Positions 47,725-58,566 of a stretch of DNA of 64,000 nucleotides are shown here, one piece after another. How positions within the stretch are numbered: the first letter of the stretch is position 1; every line of letters begins with the position of its first letter. The notes below the pieces were generated by a model that saw only the letters and a list, made by a program, of their open reading frames with translations, was not told the DNA's origin and made no database searches. The stretch is from Haliclystus octoradiatus. Lineage: Eukaryota; Cnidaria; Staurozoa; Stauromedusae; Haliclystidae. The stretch is from the NCBI GenBank assembly GCA_916610825.1, contig OU744448.1, forward strand, positions 12,376,436 through 12,440,435, in the 5' to 3' direction. A program made the translations under genes and the position numbers.

Positions 47725-50700
47725 TTAATCTTGAGTAATTCTGTTAGCACACATCCAAGTTCCATTTTTATGTGGAAAATGAAAAGATTTTGTATTGCCA
47801 TCATTGTTTTGATTCCATTGTGTTACAGGATCGACAAGACGATGAATAAATCTAAGACCACTAGTAGCACCATAAACATCATTTTCGTCTTTAACTTGAA
47901 CAAGACGATGACGTATCCATCGTAATAGATCCCATTGTTGTTTATCGTTAAATAAAAAACGATGATTACGCATCAAATCATTTGTCACAATAGAAACATT
48001 ATCATTTCTATTCAACATTAATTTTTGTTTTTGTAATTTTAATTCACTAATAACAGATGAATAAAGAACACATAGATCATCATCAACTGTATTACAAACA
48101 AAATAAGATAAATTATCATATTTTGATTGTAAAGTATGAAATAAATTACTATAAATATTTCTCATTTTACCATTAATTGGTCTTACTAAAATTAAAAGTA
48201 AATTAGCATCAGGTAGTAAGCCTTTAGCATGTGCTACAGATTCTTTTAAAACGTTTTCATTAAAAACAGGATTTTTATTAGAACGATTCCGTACACTACT
48301 AGCAATATTACTACCATCTACAACAATATGAAATGGTCCATATGTTGTAAGAATTCGTCTTAATCTCATGTAATCATTACGTGTTTCTTCTTTTAATTTA
48401 TATGAATCAAAATGAGACATTACTGTTTCAAATAGAGTATGGTCATAAAATGAAGATGGCTGACCAGTCAGTTCAAGCTGGGTCTTACAAATTGAGCATA
48501 ACCCTAAATTCATACCATATGATAGGGTGTTAACATTCCAATCTTTACTGCCAAATGATAAAAACCAATTTCGGATAGCATCACTTAGCTCTGGTGATAA
48601 CGTAATCCCAGCATCCCGCATGTATTCAAAAGCAGACTTCTTCATATCTGCAGCAAGTTCCTGTGTTGAAATGTGTTTATTAAGTTGAGCAGCACATTCA
48701 ATAACATTGCAGACAACATTCAAGTCAACAGAGTTATATTTAAATGTTGGTAGTGTCTTTTCAACAACCAACAGCTCATTAAATAGTTCCAATGCTTTCT
48801 CAAATTGATTGTCTTTTAACAGACCAGATATTAACGGTGAATACATGCGAGTATGTTTCAACAGACCTTGGTCCTGTAGAGACTGCAATAAACAAATATG
48901 AAAAATATTATTTGAAAATTTTAATCATGTAGGACCTATTCACAGCTAGTAATGTAAGGCTATGTGGAAAATGGAGCCTAACGTCACATGATCTACATGT
49001 TCAAGATGTAGATTCAATAAAACGCAACAATTATAATGTAATTTCTCAAATATAGGCTAAGCTACTTTTTGAAGTTTTTGAGTAACTTGTAGATTTGGTA
49101 ACTAGATCCTATCACATAGACCTTCATATAAATTTAAAATACTAAATATATGATGATGAACGAAGATGAGGACAAAGCTCTTAAATCTTAGCATTGATAT
49201 GTATTTGTTTGTAGATCATTGATTAGATAAAAATAGCCAAGGTAAATAATGAATTAATATTTGAATACAATTGTGATGTAGGCTAGGCTACATTTAATAT
49301 GTGATGCGAGAATGAAATTTTAGCCCTTCTCAATGTTCATTGTTTTGTTACTCGATAAATGGAGGTTCTAGGATGGAATATTGCGTTCAAATAAAGTAGG
49401 CATATTGTTTTAGATGCTAATCTAGAACACATAAAATTATTGATCAAATCAAGTTCGAAACTATAGGCTAGCCTATGTCCTTGACCGAGAAATGACATCA
49501 TAGATATCCATATTTTGATCCAATTTATTATTCCTCAGTCCTTCCCCTGTGAAATACAATTCCGGAGTCCACAAACAGTTCATGAACGTTAAAAGGCCAA
49601 AAAACTAATTAGGTCTGTTCATTACTCAAGATTTTGTTTTAATAAAGTATCAGCCTCATTCCATCACGGCCCTCATTTCCGCGCGGCGCTCCAGTGAGGG
49701 CCTAATAAAATTTAAGGTTAAAAGTGTGCCAGAAACCAAAAATATGGTGTGCCCAATCACAGAGCACCTTGATGTCATGTGAGTTACAGCAAGGTATTGG
49801 TTGGTCGGCCCATCGAAAAACAATACAACGAGGTGTAAATAAAAATTGAAATTTGCTGAATTCAGCTATTTTGAATTTCAACATTTTGTAAACAAACTGC
49901 TGAAGAAAACTTGAAACATCAAGTTTACGGTATTATTTTGGATCAAATTGGAGTAACAAAAATAGAAATAAAATATTACATTTACCTCGAAGAATTGTAT
50001 GAACATTATGAAGGTTTTTTGTGGGCATAGAATACAAAATAAAAGGAGAAAACATCTTGTTTTGACGGAGCGATTGTCATTGTTGGAAAATTGTAAGCAC
50101 TTGATGTTACTTGCGTGTTTTTCTGTTTCCTCCATGCCGACCCCGTAAGAATCTTACAAGCTAGCGGGCCAATCTGCCAAAGGGAAGGCGTGGAGGAGAC
50201 TAGACTGATAACGAAATGAAGAAGAACACACAGAAAACACGGAGGTTTTATATTGAAGAATAAACTTGGAAAATATTCAGATGAAGTTCTGAAGGAGAGA
50301 GAAAGTGATGAAGTTAAATGTGAACAATTAGAAAAGAAAGCGAGAAGATGATTATAGATGACACAAAGATTATGAATATGGTTTATGAATGTGGTTGTTT
50401 ATGGTTTAATATTGGTTATGGATTGTCGTTCTGGATTGTCATGAAGCTCTGAAGGAGAGAGAAAGTGATGAAGTTAAATGTGAACAATTAGAAAAGACAG
50501 CGAGAAGATGATAAGAAGATTATAGATGACATGAAGATTATGAATTGACACGAAGATTATGAATGTGGTTGTTTATGATTATATGGTTATGGATATTGGT
50601 AATGGATTGTCGAAGTATATTGTCGAAGTAAAGTTAACAATTTGTGTAATTGTGTTTAAATATTTTGTATGTTATGTTGATGTTGACAATTGATTTATGA

Positions 50701-53700
50701 TAGTTTGCTGGCTGGTTTCTGTCCCAAAAGGCTCGTGCAGCTAGGTACATTAATACGCATTAAGCCGGCCATGAGTGCCCACGAGGGACCTACATGTTTT
50801 TTGTTAATGGTGAAGTGCCAATTGGAAGGGGTGAGGGATGCATGTGAGACGCTGCACGAGATGAGGCAGGCAGAGCCAGTCAGAAATGTATTTAAGTTAA
50901 TTGTCATTATCAACTAACTGTTTTTTAGTAAATTTGTTTATTGTTTAGAGAAATTTTTTGCTGGGTGGAATGTGTGATATATTGATATGTAGTAATATGT
51001 GATCTTGAGATCAGGGGGGCGTGTAGGATTTCGTTATGATGTTGTTTATGGTAACACGTCTTCCTGGTCTCAGTTGTATATCTGTGTGAAGTGTTGTAGT
51101 GACGATGTTTTGAATATGTGATGTCATATGTAGTATTATAGGTATTGTGCATGTTGTTCACGTGATTGTATTGTTTGAGTGCATGTGATGCCATGTGATA
51201 ATTAGTAATGTGTTGTGATTGGTGCTTCGTATTGTCATGTGATTAGGAACTGTTATATGTGTTTTGAATGCCTGTTGTTTCCCCCTCTCGCAAGTAACTT
51301 CAAAATATAAACACGTCTTTATTCGACGACGATCAACAAGCGAGAGAACGAAACAACAGGCATTCAAAACACATATAACAGTTCCTAATCACATGACAAT
51401 ACGAAGCACCAATCACAACACATTACTAATTATCACATGGCATCACATGCACTCAAACAATACAATCATGTGAACAACATGCACAATACCTAAAATACTA
51501 CATGACATCACATATTCAAAACATCGTCACTATAACACTTCACACAGATATACAACTGAGACCAGGAAGACGTGTTACCATAAACAATATCATAACTAAA
51601 TCCTACACCCTGATCTCAAGATCACATATTACTACATATCAATATATCACACACGTTGGAAAATTGTAAGCACTTCCGTCGTTTGAATCTTGATTTAAAT
51701 AATCAAAATCAAAGAAATATTTAAAATTTAAGATCGATTCACCAATATACAGCATTGCTCTAATTCCGACTTCCACTTTTTCGTAAATATATAATTCAAA
51801 ATTGACTATATGATAGAATAAACGATCGAAATATAACCTTTGAGAATGATTCAAGCAAGTTTGTTTACAATTTTAGTACTGTATTATATTCACCAACAAG
51901 CGCTAGATAAAACTTCACGTGATACCAAGGTGCGCTGTGATTGGGCACACCATATTTTTGGTTTCTGGCACACTTTTAACCTTAAATTTTATTAGGCCCT
52001 CACTGGAGCGCCGCGCGGAAATGAGGGCTGTGATGGAATGAGGCTAATAAAGCATTTATTCAAAATTCAAAAGAGTGAAAAGATTCCTGTGAAAACAGTT
52101 CATGAATGTTAAATGTCCTAATCACAATGAACAATTCATGCAGGGTTTATAAAAAACGCCATTTAACGTTCGTCAACTTTGAAGAGCTGTTAAACACGTG
52201 TTGATGAACAGAACAGTTAAGGATTAAGGTTCATGAACTCATAACTTTTTCTCAGATGGAGGCTGGGGTAACAAACGTGGGATCCATTTTATGATGCAAA
52301 ATAAAATCTCAATAAATTAAATGGATAGCCTAGTTTAATAATGAACTCAGACTTCAATATAGAGAATACTCTAACATTATTCCTTGGAACACTTAAACAT
52401 TATGATACCAGAATTGCAAGTTACCATAATGAGTTTTGCTTTATTTTGAAAATTAGCAGCATACAGAAAGTAACAACCAGTACTGTGAGTATTCGTTACA
52501 AAAATAACGCTATACTTGGTACTCATTACTTTTAAGGTAATTTTAGGGTAATCAATTAGTTTTTTGAAAAGTAATAACTAATGAATTACTTCAATACCAA
52601 GTAACAAGCATTGAGACTTGCCTTTGGTGGAGCCATATTGTTCAGTCTGCTAAATTTGTGAAGTACCAAAAGATTTAAAATAATTTTTTTTTGTGTGAGT
52701 TGGTTTTTTCTTGTTTTGATTATGAAAATATATTAGCGGAAAGTATTTGTCCCACCATTTGATACTATTGTTCAAATGTGAAAAGGTCAACATATTTGGG
52801 GTGGTGAGAAGAACACGCAAGTATAATTAATAATTTCCAGTGTTGTGAGTACTCGTTACGAAAGTATTACTTTTGAAGTAATTTTAGGGGTAATTAATTA
52901 CTTATTTGAGGAAAGTAACAGGTAAGTAATTAATTACTTTTTCTAGTAACGAGTATTTGCAGCGATAAAGTAATTGACGTTACTTCCCAATTACTTTACG
53001 AAATAATTTATTCCCGAATTATCTACAAATGATTTATTGTTTTGTTATTATGAAGCAGGCATAAATGTTTTCAGTTCGATATTGTTAAGCCTGTCATTGT
53101 GAAGTCCCAAATGATTTGAAATGATTGTTGTTTGTGTTAGTTGGTTTTCTAAATGTTTTGATTTTAAAATTATATTAGCAGCGGCAAGATTTTCATTTAA
53201 ACTGTTTCATTGTTTACATAGAATTTATTCGTCACGCCTTTTGACACTTCTATTATTCAAAGATGAAAATGTCAACACATTTAGCCTAGAGTTGATAAAA
53301 AAACACGCAAATATTTTTGACTTATGAATGAATAATTTGATATTTTATCGATGAAAAATTCATAATCTTTGCAACAATTTTTCGCCAGAAAAAACCATGG
53401 TCAAACACAAAAATTGACACTGAGATTAATCACATTAATTTGACCAAACCATTCGGAAAAAGTTCATTTATTTTGTAATTTCATTTTTACCTGTGTAGGC
53501 TATATTTATTGTTTGGTCATTCAAAGTTTGATTATTTCGATGTTGTTTGACTATGGTTCAGCTACAGACAGTAAACATATTATAATAAACGCTTCCTGTC
53601 TAGGCATGCGCAATGGACGCACGGAACATTATCTTTTGAGAACAACTTTCCGACAGCCGGAACAATATTCACCGCGTAAATTGTAATCTAATTAATTATT

Positions 53701-54419
53701 TTTTCAAGTAATTCTGACAACACTGATAATTTCCAAAACAAACTTTTATCCGTCTGTTTGAACAACAACGTATTGTGTTTCTTGCAAAACAATTAACCCT
53801 TTCATTAAATTGGGACTATGTCCACTATGAATAATTAATCAATGTTTTATTACTCTTGGATAAATTAGTTACTTTTATATAAAGTACATACACTTACTTT
53901 TAACGCAGAACAAGCTTTATCCCATAATTTGATGTTGCAGTAATGCAATATTAAAGTGGATAGTATACCCTGTCCAATTTGAAATTGCGCTTTTCTTAGA
54001 TCACAGTGAAAGCGATCAATCTCATCATTGAGACCATGTTGATTGAATAGATGCAGAACGCCAGCAGGGATACGCTGCTGCTGATTCAATAAATTTGGCC
54101 AATGAGGATCAACATTCCGCAAACGATTGAATGAATCAGTAATTTGCTTCAAGGACTTGTTTTCTACACCCTGGACAATTAAACTCAGCAAAGTTCTTTT
54201 CGCTGCATCAGCATCTTCATTGGATTTGGATGAACAAGCATCTGAAGTTAACAGGCAACGGGGTGTTAGGTTATCTCTAACTTGATTTCGGGATGTAAAA
54301 CGACCAAGATGGCCAACAAACGAGCTACCAGGTAGATTAGAGAACTGTCTTCTGTCTTGTGAAGTAGATCTTAATAATAACACATGAAGTTTGCTGGATG
54401 GACCAGTAAAATGACCCAT
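47725..54419 (-). CDS. PRORP: PRORP, protein-only mitochondrial RNase P catalytic subunit, two exons, 559 aa
   Basis: Exons 53898-54419 (174 codons) and 47725-48882 (385 codons plus stop) join in phase with GT-AG borders. The enzyme removes 5' leaders from mitochondrial pre-tRNAs, with TRMT10C and HSD17B10 as partners in animals. The N-terminus is basic and hydroxylated, as in a mitochondrial targeting peptide. PPR-like helical repeats span the exon junction (ALK-SLQDQGLLKHTRMYSPLISGLLK). CSIC (about 303-306) and HKNGTWMC near the C-terminus make the structural zinc site. The NYN metallonuclease core has VVDGSN (about D363), TVDDDL (about 441-443) and VTNDLMRNHRF (about D476), so all catalytic aspartates are present. 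Human PRORP is 583 aa, so the length fits. The single intron is 5.0 kb and full of transposons. Confidence 0.93.
50278..50620 (+). repeat. Two-copy direct repeat, about 163-bp period
   Basis: CTGAAGGAGAGAGAAAGTGA and GTTAAATGTGAACAATTAGA recur at about 50289 and 50453, each followed by GCGAGAAGATGA and a run of GATTATGAAT motifs. It is part of the interior of the MULE-like element. Confidence 0.75.
50971..51654. repeat. Near-perfect 684-bp palindrome (two ~305-bp arms, 70-bp spacer)
   Basis: The left arm 50971-51280 and right arm 51351-51654 are reverse complements with only scattered differences. Pairing resumes inside the spacer with CTCTCGC/GCGAGAG. Both arms therefore encode nearly the same short peptide frames on opposite strands, which is an artefact of symmetry. 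As RNA or single-stranded DNA it would form a very long hairpin. Confidence 0.9.
52480..52625. repeat. Fragment related to the neighbouring hAT-type element
   Basis: CAGTACTGTGAGTATTCGTTAC and the following TACTTTTAAGGTAATTTTAGGG closely match the left end of the element starting at 52838 (CAGTGTTGTGAGTACTCGTTAC; TACTTTTGAAGTAATTTTAG). No right end is evident, so it seems to be a truncated or rearranged copy in the PRORP intron. Confidence 0.55.
52838..53725. mobile_element. hAT-type non-autonomous element, perfect 8-bp target duplication
   Basis: Ends CAGTGTTGTGAG and, reversed, CAGTGTTGTCAG are terminal inverted repeats. ATAATTTC flanks both sides (52830-52837 and 53726-53733). The 888-bp body is AT-rich with AATTAATTACTT motifs and has no recognisable transposase. 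It lies in the PRORP intron. Confidence 0.88.
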
Positions 54420-55930
54420 AACTTAGAAATCGAATTGGTAATTTTTTGATGAAAGGGAAGCCCTATTGAAAGTGACTCGTTTCTTCGATGGGGACTTCAC
54501 GAGGCAAGCAGAACATGACAGTCGCGGCACTGAAAAACGAAAGTAAATCAGTCAGAAAATTTGTACGTTGAAATGAAGTCTGCGGCATGTAACCAATCAA
54601 TTAGTGAATCGAAGTTTTTACAAAGATGCTTGTCCCTGCGGAAGGTAAATTGTTAACTTGTCAGTACTTCTGTCATTTGCATGTCGATAATACTCGTGAC
54701 TCGAGTGTCTATAATATTAATATATCGTAGTAGCTTAAGCGCATTCGACGTGAGTTTAGCTAAAATCAATTTCTGTCTGTGAATAATAATATATTTGGCT
54801 TGGCATTTGGTGCTTGATTGATGCCTTGATGGCTGTCAATAAAGACAATAATAGGAGAGAAGTTAGAGGTTAGGATACCGCAGAAAGTGGACCTGTCACC
54901 ATCAAAAATTCAAAATCAAGCACCATCGGCATCGCACTACTAATTCCTGCTATGTCAGTGGAATAATTAAAGGGTCAAAACAGACCGGGAAACCTTGCGC
55001 GCGCACACTTTGAATAGTGCACGTAAAATTTAAACACTCGTTTCCAAACATGGCTTTGCCTCGTCTAGAATGCGTTTGTCGTAAAATATTTTTGAACCAT
55101 TCTTGAACAAGAGCTTTACTTACTAGCGTACTCTTTATTTCTAATCTTCGATAATTTTAATAACACGAATGCCAAGTTTCCTGAAGAACCAGAACATGGT
55201 GGTAAAAGGAAAGGAGCAGGTAGAAGGCTACCGATAACTCAAGAGCTTTCACTTATACATCAGGATATCTGTTCATATGCTGTGGCGATAAACCATAACA
55301 AAGTTTTACCTAAATTTCGTGATTTGCAAAGACTGGTATAAGGACTTTTGTCTAAAAGAACACCTGAGTGAAGATTTGACAATGTTTTCCTGTTTACAAA
55401 CCAATCAATGCGAGATCCCTTCAAAGAACAAAAAGCGAAGCTCCATTTTCACAACCTCAAATCAACAGCTTATTTTGTATTTCTATTTTCAAATTTCAAT
55501 CACACTTGATATTTATGGAACTTCGATCGAGATGAAATAAACATCATATGTAGTTTCTGGACCCATGAAATATATGAATTTCTACAGAAAAATTAATTAA
55601 AATAGTATTTTATTATTGATCAGTTTTGCCATTCCTTCGTGTATTTCTCTCTGTGGTTTGAGTATGTTTTGATAAAAATTTCAGACTGTTCCGCATGGTT
55701 TGATGTTAATGTTTCAAGGTGGTACATAATTACCATAGTTTTCATTATTCTTATTCAATTTGCATTGTTTCTCTCCTGTTTTCATGTTGTTTTTCAGAAA
55801 TATCCATACAAAATTAAAAGGTTGCTACGGCTCAAATGAAATTATGAGGAATGCTATGACGTTGATAAAAAGGCTGCGAGACTCCATTTTGAAAAAAGTT
55901 GAATGCCGGTCTGGTTTGACCCTTTAAGTC
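54420..55930. other. Region upstream of PRORP, no gene assigned
   Basis: It should contain the PRORP promoter (minus). A frame around 55165-55345 (plus) reads KRKGAGRRLPITQELS and is vaguely transposase-like, but it is short and unsupported. No splice-consistent exon was found. Confidence 0.3.
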
Positions 55931-56808
55931 TAGTGATGGATCCGATTCATCGATTAATCGATTATTTTTTCGTGAATCAATTATGAAATTGTGAATCGAT
56001 AAATCGTAATAAAAACTCATTGTTTCTTCAGGGTCTTTTTGTTACAATAAGATAGTTTATTATTTATATTCTGTTCTGTTCTTTCTAAATGTAGATCTTA
56101 TTTGTTGAAAATAAAGCTTCTTTGAAATATTTCTTCGCAATAAAGTGTTATTTAAATAGGTCGTTTAATGTTTGTTTACATCGCGAATCATTGTAGATCA
56201 ACTCCGTTAATTATTTTCCACGCCATTTGACACCATTTTTGATATTGTCTGTTGTTATCATGAAGAGGTCATCACCTTTCCCGCGTTATGATAAAAACAT
56301 GTCCAAAAACACTTGGGGATAGGAAAAGTTTATTTTAATTCAAACCATTCAAAGTTATGCTCTTAATTCTAAACATAAACGCAGTTTATGTTGGAATAAT
56401 TATTTTGATCCAATATTTGCATGTGATTCTATTTTTTTCAATGAAGAAAATGGCATCGAAATCGAAATATACTAGCGCTTTATTATACAAAAAACAAAAA
56501 CACGTGACTGAAAAAATACATATTGAAATACAAAATAACATAATAAAATTCTCACAAACATATTTGAAATGAGTTCATTTTATTGATATGATAGTGAAAA
56601 CGCCAATGATGCAAACCTTATGATGAATATTAAATTTCCGAAGAAAGGAAATACAAAAGCCGTAAAACTTTTTTCAAACTTTCAGTCGCTGATGACGTAA
56701 AAACTCGGAAAACATCAGAACTATTGTTTTATTACGATTAATCAATTCTGGATCGATTCTTCTCTTCGATTCATCGATCCCCCCAAAAACTGGATCGACC
56801 CATCACTA
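55931..56808. mobile_element. hAT-like MITE with TAGTGATGG ends
   Basis: TAGTGATGGATCCGATTCAT at the left and TAGTGATGGGTCGATCCAG (right end reversed) are inverted repeats, and both arms continue with CGATTAATCGATT-like sequence over about 80 bp. TAGTGATGG termini are common among animal hAT elements. The 8-bp flanks do not match, so the target duplication has decayed or the ends are slightly misplaced. Confidence 0.65.
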
Positions 56809-57236
56809 TAATTAACATACTTATTTTACTAATTGAAGTGGAGGGAGTGAGTGGAAATAACACATAGAGTACAATATAGCACTAATATATCAATAGAATG
56901 CAGTATGGCACCATGTACGCAGTATCCAGTCTGCATTCCAAAGTTGTTGTTTTTTATCCTGATCTTTTTCACAGTTAAGTGTGGTGATGATTCTGATATT
57001 AAAAATTGTAATCTCATTTCAAATTGCTTTTTTATTTTGTTATTATTTATTATTCAATGAACTTATCTAGTATTATAATGATTCTAATTTAACCTGCTGG
57101 ACAATTTTTTGAATGGAGAGGCATGCTTCATTCCCTCAAGTTAGGATTTACCAGCAAATGTGATTTTCAAAATAATAAATATGTGTTGCCATGGCAACTG
57201 ATAATCATGACAACAATCATCTGCTGGTGTGCGATA

Positions 57237-57262
57237 GCACGCCTAGATCATTCTAGGCGTGC
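57237..57262. repeat. Perfect 11-bp hairpin with TCAT loop
   Basis: GCACGCCTAGA, loop TCAT, TCTAGGCGTGC. It is GC-rich against an AT-rich background. No terminator context is apparent. It could be fused transposon termini or a protein-binding site. Confidence 0.7.
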
Positions 57263-57714
57263 GTTTTATAGCACCCATTTTTCATCTCTATAATACTTTT
57301 CTATAGTTGTCTTATAATTTTGGCGAGAAAATCAGGGTTATAAAAATTGGTGAAAAATATTGGTTGGAGAAAATTTTTCGAAAGTAGACTGGTGCAGTAT
57401 AGTAGTATAGCATACATAGTGCAGCATATATAGCACATAGGTAAAGCAATCAAGTCAAATATTGATACTCAGAGCAATTTAACCCTCACCATTCAAGACA
57501 GCCATATAATTAAATGTGCACTCAGTGAGAACTAAGAAATCAGTGAAAACCATAGAAACAAGATAAATCAAGATATTAAATTGGTAGAAACCAAATTTGG
57601 ATAGAACAATAACTCAAATGCGACTAGCACACTAGATCACAATGGTAATAGTGATTACCACACCCTGACATCTCAGACATGCGCAAACAAGGAATTACAC
57701 TTGCCAGAAAGATT

Positions 57715-57765
57715 TGCACCCATATGATAGCGCATGCTCTCCACTAAGGTGCTTGAACCACTGAC
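57715..57765 (-). other. tRNA-like remnant
   Basis: On the minus strand CACCTTAGTGGAGAGCATGC resembles a tRNA D-arm/A box, and GCTATCATATGGGTGC could form an anticodon-arm-like hairpin. There is no T-arm or acceptor pairing. Probably a decayed tRNA-derived repeat. Confidence 0.25.
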
Positions 57766-58150
57766 TCTACCCGGATATCATGATTGTATATGCTGATAGC
57801 CTCTACTAATAATTAATGTATTCTATATTGACTAACGTTGTATTGACATCATGATTCTAACTGAACACTTGAATATTCATTTAAGAACAATAAAATAAAA
57901 TAAATTATAATCTTCTTCTGTTTAACAGCATGTATCATACTATATTTACTATCATACTATCGTACTGTATTTAAATAAGACAAAGAGAAGGTAGGCTACT
58001 TCCCTTCACTCTAAAAGCACACAATTAGAAATCCAGGAAAATTCCAAAGCATGAATTATTCAGTAGGCCTATTAGTAAACATAGTATTGGGGTCTATTTG
58101 TTCTGAACAAACATTTTGCTTTCATGTTAATATACAATTCAATATCATTA

Positions 58151-58332
58151 AATTCTAGCCTAAATAAGGAAGACATTTAAACTTAAATCTAACATTTATT
58201 TTAAATAAAAAATTAAGTGAATGCTACAATCTGTGATTATCAATTATTATCGCTTTTACAACCTTAATTCACTTTTTTTATGTAAATAAATATGAGATAA
58301 ATTTAAGTGTCTTCCTTATTTAGCCTAGAATT
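58151..58332. mobile_element. 182-bp palindromic MITE
   Basis: AATTCTAGCCTAAATAAGGA at the left is matched by AATTCTAGGCTAAATAAGGA at the right end reversed. The arms continue through AAGACA(T/C)TT and AATTAAGTGAAT for about 75 bp each. No coding capacity. Confidence 0.75.
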
Positions 58333-58439
58333 GATACACAGATTTTGAATTCAAGTGACATGGTATTTCGATTCAACAATGGGTTGAAAGGAGACTGATA
58401 ATTATGAAAATGTATGTGCACTCACAAAGAATAAAACGG

Positions 58440-58502
58440 CAGTCTCTTGCACGTATGATGCAAGCACTCTACCACTGAGTTACGAGTGAATTGCTTTTGC
58501 TT
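58440..58502 (-). pseudogene. tRNA-like pseudogene or SINE head
   Basis: The minus strand reads GTAACTCAGTGGTAGAGTGC (a good A box and D-arm), then CTTGCATCATACGTGCAAG, a perfect stem with a 7-base loop in the anticodon-arm position. The place expected for the B box reads CCGTTTTATTC rather than GGTTCRANTCC, the loop lacks U33, and acceptor pairing is only partial. It is unlikely to be a working tRNA. Confidence 0.4.
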
Positions 58503-58566
58503 TTAGTTTTTAGTTTTATATGTACCTTTACAACACAGTTAAAACAATATATAATTTGTTTTGTAG

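Larger units (their letters stand above)
50082..51675. repeat. Internal segment bounded by 21-bp direct repeats
   Basis: GTTGGAAAATTGTAAGCACT plus T occurs at 50082-50102 and 51655-51675. The right copy begins exactly where the large palindrome ends. This suggests either a nested insertion with a long target duplication or a tandem rearrangement inside the MULE-like element. Which of the two is not resolved. Confidence 0.5.
49652..52045. mobile_element. 2.4-kb MULE-like element with ~110-bp terminal repeats, in the PRORP intron
   Basis: From AGCCTCATTCCATCAC inward the two ends are near-perfect inverted repeats for about 110 bp (through GGTTAAAAGTGTGCCAGAAACC and GGTGTGCCCAATCACAG). AATAAAGTAT (49641-49650) and AATAAAGCAT (52046-52055) flank it as a 9/10 direct repeat. 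Long terminal repeats with 9-11 bp duplications are typical of Mutator-like elements. No transposase was recognised. The interior holds a 163-bp tandem duplication, a GC-richer patch and a large palindrome. Confidence 0.65.
56809..58566. other. Region upstream of the first recognised EXOSC9 exon
   Basis: The first coding exon of EXOSC9 (about 20 residues before RLDGRQ) should lie here or further left, but I could not identify it. The stretch holds a perfect hairpin (57237-57262), two tRNA-like remnants and a small palindromic MITE. Confidence 0.35.

Noticed and set aside
50690-50917. GC-richer patch with open frames on both strands inside the MULE-like element
   Set aside because: The minus frame (FTINKKHVGPSWALMAGLMR) faintly recalls the helix-turn-helix region of pogo-type transposases, but the match is short, from memory and unsupported by a catalytic domain.
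51158-51473. Twin frames on opposite strands encoding almost the same peptide (MNACCF...)
   Set aside because: They are mirror images created by the palindrome arms, not genes.
55165-55345. Frame reading KRKGAGRRLPITQELS, transposase-like
   Set aside because: Only about 55 residues, no catalytic motif and no terminal repeats around it.
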